DNA of 64,000 nt from Candidatus Aenigmatarchaeota archaeon (GTDB lineage Archaea; Aenigmatarchaeota; Aenigmatarchaeia; PWEA01; JACQIF01), in assembly GCA_016432325.1 (NCBI GenBank), contig CP066684.1, positions 579,018 through 643,017 on the forward strand, read 5' to 3'. Shown here piece by piece: positions 7,504 to 16,454 of the stretch. Below the pieces are notes generated by a model. It ran no database searches. It saw only the letters and a list, made by a program, of their open reading frames with translations, and was not told the origin of the DNA. Positions within the stretch are counted from its first letter, which is position 1. Each line of letters begins with the position of its first letter. Made by a program: the position numbers and the translations under genes.

Positions 7504-8889
7504 ATGCTCGTCCGCTCCTTAAACCCGGCGACGCTCAAGACGAACGTCAAATTCAAGACCATCTCGTCCGCGGCCGCTCTCAGGCAGGCCCAGAAGTGCC
7601 GCGAGGCTTTCGAGTACTGGCGCACGCTCGACGTCAACGAACGCGCGACGCGCATCAGACGTCTCGCGACCGTTCTGCGAAACAAGAAAGAGGACTATGC
7701 GCGCACGATGACGATTGAGATGGGCAAACCGATAAAGCAAGCGCTGGCCGAGGTGGAGAAGTGCGCTTGGACCGCGGAGGTTTACGCGGACAACGCCGCG
7801 CGATGGCTCCGCGACGAGCGCGTAGAGGCTGACGGCAAACGCCACTCTGTGACGTTCGAGCCTCTGGGCGTGATACTCGGCATAATGCCGTGGAACTTTC
7901 CTTTCTGGCAGGTTTTCCGCTTTGCGATTCCCGCCCTGACCGCAGGGAACGCGTGCATGCTGCGCCACTCTAATGTCGTTCCTATGTGTTCCTTGGCAAT
8001 CGAGGACGCCTTCAGGCAGGCGGGCTTCGCCGACCACATCTTCAAATCCGTGATAACGGACCACGACACCGTTGAAGAATTAATCGCGAGCCAGCACATC
8101 GCAGGCGTCTCGCTCACCGGAAGCGTTGCTGCCGGAGCGCGCGTCGGCGCTCTGGCCGGTGCGAACATCAAACCGTTCGTTCTCGAGCTCGGAGGCAGCG
8201 ACCCGTTCATCGTTCTGGAAGACGCGAACGTCACGCTCGCCTGCAAGAATGCCATGACCGGCCGCACGATTAATTCAGGACAGAGCTGCATAGCCGCGAA
8301 GCGCTTCATCGTCGTACGTGACGTTGCAGACGAGTTCACGGAAAAGCTCGTTCGCTACACGGAGAATCTGAATGTCGGAAACCCGATGGATGAAAGCACG
8401 GACGTCGGTCCGTTAGCGAACGCCGAACAGCTCGAGAAGCTCGACAAGCAGGTCAAAGACGCGGTGCGCAAAGGCGCGCGAGTGCTTACAGGAGGGCGGC
8501 GCGCAGGGCTCCTGAAGCCTTTCAATAAGGGATACTTCTACAAGCCGACTGTTCTTGCGAACGTCAAACCGAACATGCTCGTTCTGCGCGAGGAGGTGTT
8601 CGGTCCTGTATCCCCGATAATCGTCGTGAAAGACGAAGAAGAAGCTATACGCGTCGCGAATGAGAGCGAGTTCGGCCTCGGAGCCAGCGTGTGGACTCGA
8701 GACGCGGAGCACGGAGAAGAAGTCGCGCGGCGCCTGCAGGCAGGCTGCGTCTTCGTGAATAGTATAGTCAAATCGGACCCGCGCATGCCCTTCGGAGGCG
8801 TGAAGCGCAGCGGAGTAGGCCGTGAACTGTCGCACTACGGCCTGAAGTCATTCGTTAATATCAAGGGAGTGAATGTATACGAGGCATGA
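7504..8889 (+). CDS. Aldehyde dehydrogenase, succinate-semialdehyde dehydrogenase-like
   Basis: 461 residues. MPWNFPFWQ, LELGGSDPF (general-base Glu), SGQSCIA (catalytic Cys) and EEVFGPV are all present, with the PFGGVKRSGVGREL C-terminus typical of short SSADH-type enzymes. The length matches the roughly 455-residue archaeal/bacterial GabD2-like group. It probably oxidises succinate semialdehyde to succinate, closing a GABA route with the aminotransferase at 38398. Other short aldehydes are possible. Confidence 0.83.
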   Translation: MLVRSLNPATLKTNVKFKTISSAAALRQAQKCREAFEYWRTLDVNERATRIRRLATVLRNKKEDYARTMTIEMGKPIKQALAEVEKCAWTAEVYADNAARWLRDERVEADGKRHSVTFEPLGVILGIMPWNFPFWQVFRFAIPALTAGNACMLRHSNVVPMCSLAIEDAFRQAGFADHIFKSVITDHDTVEELIASQHIAGVSLTGSVAAGARVGALAGANIKPFVLELGGSDPFIVLEDANVTLACKNAMTGRTINSGQSCIAAKRFIVVRDVADEFTEKLVRYTENLNVGNPMDESTDVGPLANAEQLEKLDKQVKDAVRKGARVLTGGRRAGLLKPFNKGYFYKPTVLANVKPNMLVLREEVFGPVSPIIVVKDEEEAIRVANESEFGLGASVWTRDAEHGEEVARRLQAGCVFVNSIVKSDPRMPFGGVKRSGVGRELSHYGLKSFVNIKGVNVYEA

Positions 8890-8893
8890 CCCT

Positions 8894-9196
8894 TCAAGCG
8901 CCGTCCATCTTATCCGAGGTCCCTTTCATCATGGCGCTCCATTTACTCATCTCATCGGCAGTTTTCTTCGCGTCGGGGTACATTGAGCGGGCCTTCTCGG
9001 CGTATTCTGCGGCTTCTGCCAGATCGCCTCTCTGGCGCGCCTCTTCAGAGCGCCCCCAGTCCATTTCTATCTCATACATGATTCGTTCGTGTTCCACATG
9101 GGCCTCCATAAATCTGGCCTTGTATGACTGCCCTTCCTTGAAGAGGTCAAGCGTTTTCTTCAATTTCGCCAAATCGCGTTCGAAATCTTTGTCCAT
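8894..9196 (-). CDS. Small charged helical protein, unknown
   Basis: 100 residues, Lys/Glu-rich and predicted almost wholly helical (ERDLAKLKKTLDLFKEG, then EAAEYAEKARSMY). No domain is recognised. The start is supported by a shared TATA box 24 nt away. It ends 4 bp after the convergent aldehyde dehydrogenase. Confidence 0.65.
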   Translation of the reverse strand: MDKDFERDLAKLKKTLDLFKEGQSYKARFMEAHVEHERIMYEIEMDWGRSEEARQRGDLAEAAEYAEKARSMYPDAKKTADEMSKWSAMMKGTSDKMDGA

Positions 9197-9216
9197 CTTA
9201 CTATCTTAGCGCAAAG

Positions 9217-9224
9217 CTTTAAAT
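9217..9224. promoter_or_regulatory. Shared TATA box for 9196 (-) and 9246 (+)
   Basis: CTTTAAAT is centred 24-26 nt from two start codons that are 49 bp apart. Confidence 0.7.
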
Positions 9225-9245
9225 CCGTCTCGTCAATCGAGTACT

Positions 9246-10412
9246 ATGGCTCGTTATGTCGTTCTGGGCGGCTACGGGGGAATGGGGTCCGTTTGCGTAA
9301 AAGACCTGTTCGAGACCGCGAAAGGCGCCACTATCGTAATAGCGGGCCGGGACCTGAAGAAGGCGAAGGCGTACGCGTCCACGTTCCGTTCGCGCCGCGT
9401 CAAGGCGGCGGATGTTGACGTCACGAATGTGCGTGCGACAGCGCGTCTGCTCAAGGGCGCGGACGTCTGCATCAACGCCGTGCAGTACTACTACAATCTC
9501 GACGTGATGCGCGCATGTCTGAAAGCGCGCGTCAACTACGTGGATTTGGGCGGTCTTTATCACGTCACGTTAAAACAACTCAAGCTCAACGCCGCCTTCG
9601 CCAAGATTGGCAAAGTAGCCGTTCTTGGATGCGGCTCAACCCCCGGGATAACTAACGTGATGGCCGCGTACGGAGGAGCGCTGATGGAACGCGTACACCG
9701 CGTACATATCCGCTTCGGGGACAAGGACTATACGAACTGGGGAGTCCCTTTCGTGGTTCCATATTCGATGGATACCGTTTTCGACGAGTTCACGATGAAA
9801 CCCGCGATATTCATGAACGGCAAGCATCGGCTCGTATCGCCGAGAAGCGGCGAGTCTGACGAAAACTTTCCATCGCCTGTAGGCAAGCTCCGATCATTCC
9901 GCATACTTCACTCGGAGCTGGCCACGCTGCCCGCGCATTTCAAAAGAAAGGGGATACGCGACATGGACTTCAAGGCCGGCTTCCCTCAGGATTTCGTAGA
10001 CAAGGTCGACTTCCTGGTGGATCTGGGTTTCGCGTCCATAGAGCAAGTGGTCGTAGGCTCTAAAAGCGTACGGCTTCGCGACGTGATTGTAGCGGTTTTA
10101 AACAAACCCAAACCGTCGCCGCGCGTGCGCGTCATGGACGTCGAGATGCTTGTCGTCGAACTCGTCGGCAAGTCCAACGGAAAGAACGTGACAGTAAGAG
10201 TCTTCTGCAAAGCGATAACGCACGACAACATCTCCGCCGGAACATGGGACACAGGAACGCCTCCGTCCATAATCGCGCAGATGGTGGCGCGCGGTCTGCG
10301 CGTCCGAGGCGTCATGGCTCCTGAGACGGCCGTGCCGTCAAAGCCGTTTTTCAAGGAACTCAAAAAACGCGGCATTCACGTCTATACGGAAGTCAGGAAA
10401 CACGATGTCTAG
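9246..10412 (+). CDS. Saccharopine dehydrogenase-family oxidoreductase
   Basis: 388 residues. The N-terminus YVVLGGYGGMGSVCVKDL is a Rossmann GxGxxG motif, followed by VINAV-type (DVCINAVQYYY) and VDLGGLYHV segments typical of saccharopine dehydrogenase-like proteins, then LGCGSTPGITNVMAAY. Family members act as lysine/saccharopine dehydrogenases or related imine reductases. No lysine-pathway partner lies nearby, so the substrate is open. The stop overlaps the convergent PadR gene by 4 bp (CTAG). Confidence 0.78.
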   Translation: MARYVVLGGYGGMGSVCVKDLFETAKGATIVIAGRDLKKAKAYASTFRSRRVKAADVDVTNVRATARLLKGADVCINAVQYYYNLDVMRACLKARVNYVDLGGLYHVTLKQLKLNAAFAKIGKVAVLGCGSTPGITNVMAAYGGALMERVHRVHIRFGDKDYTNWGVPFVVPYSMDTVFDEFTMKPAIFMNGKHRLVSPRSGESDENFPSPVGKLRSFRILHSELATLPAHFKRKGIRDMDFKAGFPQDFVDKVDFLVDLGFASIEQVVVGSKSVRLRDVIVAVLNKPKPSPRVRVMDVEMLVVELVGKSNGKNVTVRVFCKAITHDNISAGTWDTGTPPSIIAQMVARGLRVRGVMAPETAVPSKPFFKELKKRGIHVYTEVRKHDV

Positions 10413-10711
10413 ATGACGCGCAGCGTCGCTTTTAAGAATATCTTTGCTTTCCCCAGTTCCGACCTGCCTTTCGAAGTCGTTGTGTAGACGATTTCCCGCC
10501 CCTCCCGTTCGCGCCTCACGTAGCCTCCTTTCTGCAGCAGGTACAATACCTTGTATACCGTAACGTTCCCCGTTACAAAACCGAAGCGCTGCGTGACGAG
10601 CCTCTTTATCCGCGCGCCGCTCGTGCTTTTCATCGACAGTACGCTCAGAACGAACAGCCAGAGGTTCTCTTTCTCAACCTTGCGCGCGAGACGTGCTGAC
10701 GGCTTCTGCAT
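10409..10711 (-). CDS. PadR-like winged-helix transcriptional regulator
   Basis: About 100 residues from ATG 10711; ATG 10720 and ATG 10765 are also in frame. A winged helix is visible: LWLFVLSVLS, SGARIKRLVTQRF, then YKVLYLLQKGGYVRRERE and YTTTSKGRSEL, the usual PadR wing. ATG 10711 is 26 nt from the TATA box shared with the alcohol dehydrogenase gene; the 10765 start would lie upstream of it. The perfect palindrome TTTTACAGTATTGTAAAA sits between the genes, so this protein probably represses its neighbour and itself. Confidence 0.75.
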   Translation of the reverse strand: MQKPSARLARKVEKENLWLFVLSVLSMKSTSGARIKRLVTQRFGFVTGNVTVYKVLYLLQKGGYVRREREGREIVYTTTSKGRSELGKAKIFLKATLRVI

Positions 10712-10731
10712 ACGCGGCATGTGCGAGAGGC

Positions 10732-10741
10732 GCTTATATAG
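10732..10741. promoter_or_regulatory. Shared TATA box, PadR-like regulator / dehydrogenase
   Basis: GCTTATATAG read in the plus direction, CTATATAAGC on the minus strand. It is centred 26-27 nt from ATG 10711 (-) and ATG 10764 (+), which are 52 bp apart. Confidence 0.7.
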
Positions 10742-10744
10742 ATA

Positions 10745-10762
10745 TTTTACAGTATTGTAAAA
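10745..10762. promoter_or_regulatory. Operator: perfect 7-4-7 palindrome
   Basis: TTTTACAGTATTGTAAAA overlaps the predicted plus-strand transcription start and the region just upstream of the minus-strand TATA box. Binding there would block dehydrogenase transcription directly. The adjacent winged-helix gene is the obvious candidate ligand. Confidence 0.65.
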
Positions 10763-10763
10763 C

Positions 10764-11804
10764 ATGGTCGTGAAAGCCTACGCGTACACGATAGTCTCCC
10801 CGCGCAAGATGGCGAGAGTGGGGACGAACGTAGAGGCGAGCGAAGGCGATGTTCTTCTGAAGCCCTTACTCACAGGCATCTGCCCGTCTGACACGGCCTA
10901 CTTCACGGGCGCGAGACCGCCCGATGTCCTGAAACGCGCTTACCCTCTTATTCCATTCCACGAGTGCGTTGCAGAAGACACTTCAGGACGCGTTGTCATC
11001 CCTGTCCCCAATATCCCGTGCTACGTCCGCGACAAGAACCGCTCAAGGGATTCGTGCCACGCATGCCGCACCGACGGTGCAGGCGAAAATTACTGCCCAG
11101 ACGCGCTCTTCTCGTCCAGCAATGCGCCCGGCTTCGCCCGAACGCTCTTCGCCCATCCCAAGGAGTGCGTGCTGCCCGTCCACAAGAACGTCCCACTCGA
11201 AGTAGCGTGTCTCGCTGAGCCCCTCTCCGTAGCCGTCCACGCAACGCGCGACGCCGGTCTGGAAAAAGGCCAGAGCGTCTGCGTAGTTGGCGACGGCCCA
11301 ATAGGCCGGGCTAACGCCCTGCTCGCATACGCACGGGGCATACGAAAAGAAGACAACTACATCGTAGGCGTCTCTGAAAGCAGGTTGAAGAGGGCTTCAG
11401 ACTATGCGACTACAATGAACGCATCGCACGATTCCATCGAGAGGGAGTTTGACACGGTCTTCGAATGCGTCGGGGGTGACAGCCACTCGGCCGTCCTGCA
11501 AAGGGCTCTCGGCTTGGTGAGGCCGGGAGGAAAACTTGTTCTCCTGGGCCAGGGCGAAGCGCTGCACACCTCGTCCCGCGCGCTCATGAAGAAAGGAGTT
11601 ACAATTCTGCCTCGTGTGCGGTCGTCAACGCAGGACGTCGCAGAGGCGCTGTGGCGCATGACAGGCAAAGAGTTCGGCCGGCACGCGGCCCAGCTGGTAG
11701 GCGACAGCGTACATGTCAGGGACGTCTATTCCTTCGAAAAGGCATTTGACGTTTCTACGTACTCCGTAGGCAAGCAGATGATGGACTGGAGGAAACTTGA
11801 ATGA
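10764..11804 (+). CDS. Medium-chain zinc-type alcohol/polyol dehydrogenase
   Basis: 346 residues. TGICPSDTAYFTGARPPDVL and PFHECV place it in the MDR superfamily: a catalytic Cys, then His-Glu. Four further cysteines (CHACRTDGAGENYC) approximate the structural-zinc lobe, and VCVVGDGPIGRANALL is the NAD(P)-binding motif. The N-terminal half resembles ribulose-5-phosphate reductases of the TarJ type, so a sugar-phosphate polyol is plausible but unproven. Regulation by the divergent PadR-like protein through the palindromic operator is likely. A CDP-alcohol phosphatidyltransferase follows 57 bp downstream. Confidence 0.75.
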   Translation: MVVKAYAYTIVSPRKMARVGTNVEASEGDVLLKPLLTGICPSDTAYFTGARPPDVLKRAYPLIPFHECVAEDTSGRVVIPVPNIPCYVRDKNRSRDSCHACRTDGAGENYCPDALFSSSNAPGFARTLFAHPKECVLPVHKNVPLEVACLAEPLSVAVHATRDAGLEKGQSVCVVGDGPIGRANALLAYARGIRKEDNYIVGVSESRLKRASDYATTMNASHDSIEREFDTVFECVGGDSHSAVLQRALGLVRPGGKLVLLGQGEALHTSSRALMKKGVTILPRVRSSTQDVAEALWRMTGKEFGRHAAQLVGDSVHVRDVYSFEKAFDVSTYSVGKQMMDWRKLE

Positions 11805-11860
11805 ACCTCATCGAAAACTGCACTTTTCGAACGGTTCGTTGCAAGAGTCGGTGATGCGCA

Positions 11861-12418
11861 ATGAACCTGCCAAATAAGATAACGGTTCTCAGGTTCGTTC
11901 TCACGGGCGTAGCTCTTGTCCTTCTCTACCTCCCGGGATTCGAGGCCAAAGCAGGCGCGCTCGCGTTCTTCGTTCTGGCCGCGCTCTCCGACCAACTGGA
12001 CGGCTACATCGCGCGCACGCGCAATCTCGAGACGTTCTTCGGCAAGATATTCGACCAGACCGCGGACAAGGTTCTCGTCAACCTTTTCTGGCTGGCGTTT
12101 CTTGACTTGCGGCTCCTGCCGTTCTGGCTCGTCGCTCTCAACCTGTTCCGCGAAATCGTCGTCGTTTCTGTGCGCGGCGCCGTGGCCGAGAAAGGCGTCA
12201 TAATGAAGTCCGAGAAATCCGGCAAGTACAAGGCCGCGCTGCAGATGCTCGTGATATTTGCCGGCCTGTCGCTTGTCGTATTGACGTATCCGGGCTCGCT
12301 TCCTCAATACGCTTCGGACACTCTGCTATGGCTGGGCGTCGCGACAGTTGCCGTGTCATACTGGGCGCTGATAGACTTCTTCGTCAAGAACAAAGACGCG
12401 ATTTTCGCGGACGCTTAG
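11861..12418 (+). CDS. CDP-alcohol phosphatidyltransferase
   Basis: 185 residues with several membrane segments. The active-site motif of the family is complete: DQLDGYIARTRN then FGKIFDQTADK, giving DxxDGxxAR...GxxxDxxxD. The N-terminus NLPNKITVLRFVLTGVAL is typical of PgsA-like enzymes that attach glycerol phosphate or another polar head group to a CDP-lipid. In archaea this would be an archaetidyl lipid; the head group cannot be read. It overlaps the convergent TFS gene by 4 bp. Confidence 0.87.
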   Translation: MNLPNKITVLRFVLTGVALVLLYLPGFEAKAGALAFFVLAALSDQLDGYIARTRNLETFFGKIFDQTADKVLVNLFWLAFLDLRLLPFWLVALNLFREIVVVSVRGAVAEKGVIMKSEKSGKYKAALQMLVIFAGLSLVVLTYPGSLPQYASDTLLWLGVATVAVSYWALIDFFVKNKDAIFADA

Positions 12419-12762
12419 TCGTACTCTCTCCATCTGTGGCCGCACTTGGCACACGCTAAAAACCGAGTAGGCGGTTCGTCCGCTGAGCGCGTCTGCTGTA
12501 TCCACCAGTGGGCCTCGTTGTGCGAGCACTTGGGACACTCTGTTTTCGTTATGGGCAGGGCGTCCATCTCCGTGTTCTTCTCCATCACCACGACGCTTTC
12601 GGAGGGCTTGGTCTGGATTTTTTCCCTGAGGAGCACGCGTTCGTTGCGCTTCATCGAACGGCGCGTACCGCACGCGCGGCAGGCTATCACAGTAGTAGTC
12701 TTGAGCTTCTTGGGAACCATTATCCCGCCGCACTTCTTGCAGAATTCAACGATGTTAAGCAC
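12415..12762 (-). CDS. tfs: Transcription factor S (TFIIS/Rpb9-like)
   Basis: 115 residues from GTG 12762. The N-terminal zinc ribbon is FCKKCGGIM...ACRACGTRR and the C-terminal ribbon is ECPKCSHNEAHWW...LACAKCGHRWREYD. The C-terminal QQTRSADEP loop carries the Asp-Glu pair that stimulates RNA cleavage by stalled RNA polymerase, so it should be an active TFS. A TTG at 12780 is also in frame, but the minus-strand TATA (around 12795-12803) predicts a transcript start near 12773, favouring the GTG. Confidence 0.92.
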   Translation of the reverse strand: MLNIVEFCKKCGGIMVPKKLKTTTVIACRACGTRRSMKRNERVLLREKIQTKPSESVVVMEKNTEMDALPITKTECPKCSHNEAHWWIQQTRSADEPPTRFLACAKCGHRWREYD

Positions 12763-12810
12763 CCGGAGCGTTCTGACCAATAGAACGTGGGTCGTATTTA
12801 AGCGTTTACG

Positions 12811-13383
12811 TCAGCCTGTCGCGGCCAATCCGCCCAACACAGACGCGAACGTGGCCGCAAAGAACACCGTCGCCAGTATGATGAGCACGACAATCGGTAT
12901 TACCAAGCCCGCGAACGCTTTGAGCTTGCTCACTCCGTGAACTTGGGCGAGACCCACGACGTTGAGATATATTCCATACAGTCCCGCGAGAATTCCCACG
13001 AGAGGAATCCATGTGAGAAGCTGCGTCGCGCTCGTGGAGCCGAAGACGCGCACGGTTCCTTCGTACGTTCCCTTGCCTCCGAGGAAGCCCATCACCACCT
13101 GTATGACGCCGCTTCCAAGGAACAGTCCAACCAGCCCTCCGACGATAGAAGCGACTACTGAGATGGGAATCGAGTCCACGCCAGCGCCGACTCCTTTCAG
13201 GCCGAACAGGCTCAGAGCGGCCGCGAGGCCCAGGAAAGAAACTATCCCGGACAGCAGGCCGCCTATGGCCAGGTTTATCGCGGCGAATTTCGCAGGCTCC
13301 GCGTAGCCGCCTGTCACAGGCATCTTGGAGAAGAATTCGCTTGGGTGGATAAGAACGCTCTTGACGTTGTCAACGTATCCCAT
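12811..13383 (-). CDS. Yip1-domain-like multispanning membrane protein
   Basis: 190 residues. A short cytoplasmic start, MGYVDNVKSVLIHPSEFFSK, precedes about five hydrophobic segments with Gly-rich turns (GGLVGLFLGSGVIQVVMGFLGG). This matches Yip1-domain proteins: VLxxPxxFF, then a long hydrophobic bundle. The open frame extends upstream, but ATG 13383 is 27 nt from a TATA box shared with the divergent gene. The function in prokaryotes is unknown. Confidence 0.75.
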   Translation of the reverse strand: MGYVDNVKSVLIHPSEFFSKMPVTGGYAEPAKFAAINLAIGGLLSGIVSFLGLAAALSLFGLKGVGAGVDSIPISVVASIVGGLVGLFLGSGVIQVVMGFLGGKGTYEGTVRVFGSTSATQLLTWIPLVGILAGLYGIYLNVVGLAQVHGVSKLKAFAGLVIPIVVLIILATVFFAATFASVLGGLAATG

Positions 13384-13405
13384 GGGACTCTGTTCGAGCC
13401 GCCGA

Positions 13406-13414
13406 ATATATAAA
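13406..13414. promoter_or_regulatory. Shared TATA box for 13383 (-) and 13436 (+)
   Basis: ATATATAAA is centred 26-27 nt from two ATGs that are 52 bp apart. Confidence 0.75.
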
Positions 13415-13435
13415 GGTTGGATGCTATTTGGATGC

Positions 13436-13705
13436 ATGGGACTTTTCGGCGGGTCTAAGACGAGTGCGGAAGATGCCCTGCGCGACGCTCTAAGAAAGGT
13501 GTGTACGGAACTCCCTGCAATGTCGAAGGTACTCGGAATTGGGGAAAAAAACGCGCGCTTCCTCAAAGAAGAGGTAGAGAAGGGCGCCACACAAAATCTA
13601 ACATGGAGTACCGCCCAAACCCTGGCAGACAGCTTGGAGAACGAGGCGACTCGCCTCGATGAATTATCTAAAACCCTTAGAGACGCGGCCAAGAAGCCCG
13701 CCTGA
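13436..13705 (+). CDS. Small helical protein, unknown
   Basis: 89 residues: MGLFGGSKTSAEDALRDALR, then a helical body (TLADSLENEATRLDELSKTL) that could form a coiled coil. The N-terminal MGLFGG-type start could be a membrane-proximal or flexible tip. No family is recognised. The start is fixed by the shared TATA box, 26 nt away. Confidence 0.65.
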   Translation: MGLFGGSKTSAEDALRDALRKVCTELPAMSKVLGIGEKNARFLKEEVEKGATQNLTWSTAQTLADSLENEATRLDELSKTLRDAAKKPA

Positions 13706-14446
13706 TTAAAGCTTCTTCACTCTTCCGGGCCTCGGCTCATAGCACGCTCCCGACTCCAGCAGTTCGTTTATCACTGGCTCGACGTGCGCCTCTGGCAGCG
13801 CGACTTCCTTTATCACGGTCCCGTACTCCGCGCCTGAGCCGTCGTCGAGACGCACGATTGCCGCAAGCACGCGCTCCTTTACGGTCTTTTTGTCTTCCGT
13901 GTTCTCGGCCGCCTCTGACACGAGAACGACTGCCTCGGCCAGCTCCGGGCTTATCCCAGCCGCGGCCGCCAGTTTCTTCAGTTCTTCCGTATCCGAGATC
14001 TGCTTGCGTATCTCAAGAATGCGCGCCTTCGCGTTCTCGAGCGCCTTCTTCTGCGCGGCGAGTTCCGCAAGCCTCAGGAGCAAAAAGTTCGGGTCCTCGA
14101 CCTTGCGCATTATTTCAGGCTGTACGTACAGCTCGCCTTCGTACTTCTTTATCTTGCCTATCACGTCCACGAAGTCGCCTATCTCTATGCCTTCAAGGGG
14201 CTTGACGTTTTTGAAGAACTTGACGCGTATCGTCTCCGTTTCATCGTCCAGCACGAGAAAGCCGTACTGGTTGTCCTCGGAAACGAACTTGTTCATCACA
14301 GTACCGAGCACACGCGCGCGCGACACTCGCATGCCTTCCTTCGTTATCACGTAGGCCGATTCAAATCCCTGGGCCGCGTGATATATGCCTGCGGCAAGCT
14401 GCCCTATCTGCGCCTTCACTGCCGTCAAACGCGTGCGATCTGCCAT
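13706..14446 (-). CDS. RPA-like single-stranded DNA-binding protein (OB fold)
   Basis: 246 residues. An OB fold spans about residues 40-115 (RARVLGTVMNKFV, FLVLDDETETIRVKFF, IEIGDFVDVIGKIKKYEGELYVQPEI), followed by a helical linker and a C-terminal winged-helix-like part. This layout matches archaeal RPA32-type proteins that coat single-stranded DNA. It begins 10 bp after the MCM stop, so the helicase and the ssDNA-binding protein form an operon. Confidence 0.82.
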   Translation of the reverse strand: MADRTRLTAVKAQIGQLAAGIYHAAQGFESAYVITKEGMRVSRARVLGTVMNKFVSEDNQYGFLVLDDETETIRVKFFKNVKPLEGIEIGDFVDVIGKIKKYEGELYVQPEIMRKVEDPNFLLLRLAELAAQKKALENAKARILEIRKQISDTEELKKLAAAAGISPELAEAVVLVSEAAENTEDKKTVKERVLAAIVRLDDGSGAEYGTVIKEVALPEAHVEPVINELLESGACYEPRPGRVKKL

Positions 14447-14456
14447 TCAAATCACC

Positions 14457-16454
14457 TCATACTTTCTGCAAGTGCCCCATTCTTGGAGCGAACAACATTC
14501 CCTTGTGCTTCATTTCGTTCAATATCGTGTTAGCCGCGGTCTCGTCTATGCCCTTGTCTTCCAAAGCGGCCATTATCTCCTGTTCCGGTATGACCTTTCC
14601 GAGGCTTTTCTCCAGCTCTTCTATGGTTTCAACGACAGTGCGTATCCTGTTCCTCTGCGACGCGGATGTGCCGCCCTCGGCTTTGTCTATGTCAAGCTCG
14701 CCCGTTTCGGTGTCAGAACCCAGTTGACGAATAGATTCTTTCATGAGCCGTATCGCGCGTTCCGCGTCTTCGTCGTTTACTTCCTCCGCCAGCCTCAGGC
14801 GCGCCGAAGCTTCGGAGAGCCTCATCAGCGCCTCGTATTGACGCAGAGTTATGGGAACCGCACGGTGTTCGCCTGCCTGCCTGGCGCGCAGTTCCACGAA
14901 GAAGTTCTTGAACATCGCGGCGGCCTTGCGCGTCATCTGCGGCGACGCGGTTTTTCTGGCAAGCGCTATGTACTTCTTGAAGAATACCGTGTCCACCTCG
15001 GGCTTTACCGCATCGCCACCAAGACGCGAGCGTATCACGTGTTCCACAAGGCGCTCGTCGTTCTCTTTGTCCGGCTTGTCCTTGAGAACGAACTTCACGT
15101 CAAAACGCGAGAGCAGGGTGTCCGGTATCTCTATCTGTTCGGCAATCGAACGGCCCTCGTCGAACCTCGAGAACTTGGGGTTGCAGCCGGCGAGTATGGC
15201 CGTCCGCGCCGGAAGCGTCGTCTGTATCGTCGCCTTTGAAATGGAAACGGTCTGGGCGCTCATCGCCTCGTGGAGGTTTATTTGGTCCTCGCGCGACATC
15301 TTGTCGAACTCGTCTATGCAGAGCACGCTCTTGTTCGACAGGACGACCGCTCCGGCCTCGAGCACCCAGCCGCCCACGAACTCGTCGTCCTTCACTACCG
15401 TCGCCGTAAGGCCGGCCGCGCTTGTGCCTTTGCCAGAAACGTAACGTCCGCGGGGCATGAACTCCGCGACGTGCTGCAACAGTTGCGTCTTGCCCACGGA
15501 CGGGTCGCCAACGAGCAGGATATGCAAGTCCCCGCGTATGCGCATTCCGTCAGGCAGCACCTGCGGAACTCCCCCGAAAAGCTGCAGGATTATCGCTTCC
15601 TTGACCTCGTTCAAACCGTACATCGAAGGAGCCAGAGAACGGACGAGCGTGGCGCAGGCGTCTGGTCTCGCCGCGAACTCCCTTATCGCGCGCTCGTCCT
15701 CGGGCGTGATTATGACCTCTTCGAAGTCCTGTTCCACGGCCTTTATAGAGTTTGCTTCCAGGAACATCTCGAGCTGCCTCGAGCGCACGCCGTCTATCTT
15801 CTTCGGCAGCTCGCGGACTATGCCCGTTATCTCCAGACGCGCGCCGGGATCCGTTTTCCTCTGGACCTTCGGAGTCGTCAGATCGTCTTTCAGGAATATC
15901 TTTATCGTTCCCGGCCTCTCGCCCAGAATCATCTCGAGGTTGTCCTCCATCACTATGTACCGCGCGTCGTGCAGCGTGCGGTCTATGAACTTGAAGCCTT
16001 TCTTGCGGCCGCACGAGCAGCCGTTCGGGTAGGAGAGTGTCTGCGCGACCTGGAGGACTTCGTGCCGCTCTCCGCAGTCCGGGCATTCGAATATCGCGTT
16101 CTGAACTTCGGGCATAACCTCGGAGGCGCGCTTTATCGTTCCTTCCAGGCGGACGAACTTGCCGATGTGCTCGCTTCTCAAATCCTTGATGCGGATGCGC
16201 ACGTCATCGGGCACGCCTTCAAATCTGAACGTTATTCTCTTAGGCTTGTCTGTCCCGAGGTCTATTCCTTTCTGCGCTTCCGCCAAATCGATGAAGAATC
16301 TTTCCGGTGCGTGAAGCAGCACGTCTGAGAGAACAGGGTCGAAGCGGTCGAGGTCCGCATAGTCAACGTAGACGTGGTTGAGTCCTTCCGAAGCCGCGTT
16401 GAGCAACTTCTGATAACACATCTCGCGTATGAACTGCTCCAGTTTTTCTATCAC
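14457..16454 (-). CDS. mcm: Replicative DNA helicase MCM
   Basis: 665 residues. Order: N-terminal domain with a zinc finger (CPDCGERHEV...CSCGRKKG) and OB fold, then the AAA+ core with Walker A GDPSVGKTQLL, Walker B VLCIDEFDKM, sensor 1 AGCNPKF and Arg finger SRFD, and a C-terminal winged helix. The length is normal and there is no intein. It unwinds DNA at replication forks as a hexamer. A TATA-like GTATAAT element on the minus strand near 16489-16497 can drive it, and the RPA-like gene follows. Confidence 0.97.
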   Translation of the reverse strand: MIEKLEQFIREMCYQKLLNAASEGLNHVYVDYADLDRFDPVLSDVLLHAPERFFIDLAEAQKGIDLGTDKPKRITFRFEGVPDDVRIRIKDLRSEHIGKFVRLEGTIKRASEVMPEVQNAIFECPDCGERHEVLQVAQTLSYPNGCSCGRKKGFKFIDRTLHDARYIVMEDNLEMILGERPGTIKIFLKDDLTTPKVQRKTDPGARLEITGIVRELPKKIDGVRSRQLEMFLEANSIKAVEQDFEEVIITPEDERAIREFAARPDACATLVRSLAPSMYGLNEVKEAIILQLFGGVPQVLPDGMRIRGDLHILLVGDPSVGKTQLLQHVAEFMPRGRYVSGKGTSAAGLTATVVKDDEFVGGWVLEAGAVVLSNKSVLCIDEFDKMSREDQINLHEAMSAQTVSISKATIQTTLPARTAILAGCNPKFSRFDEGRSIAEQIEIPDTLLSRFDVKFVLKDKPDKENDERLVEHVIRSRLGGDAVKPEVDTVFFKKYIALARKTASPQMTRKAAAMFKNFFVELRARQAGEHRAVPITLRQYEALMRLSEASARLRLAEEVNDEDAERAIRLMKESIRQLGSDTETGELDIDKAEGGTSASQRNRIRTVVETIEELEKSLGKVIPEQEIMAALEDKGIDETAANTILNEMKHKGMLFAPRMGHLQKV

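Noticed and set aside
14385-16328. Plus-strand open frames across mcm and the RPA-like gene
   Set aside because: These are antisense shadows of GC-rich codons; the sense genes have complete catalytic motifs.
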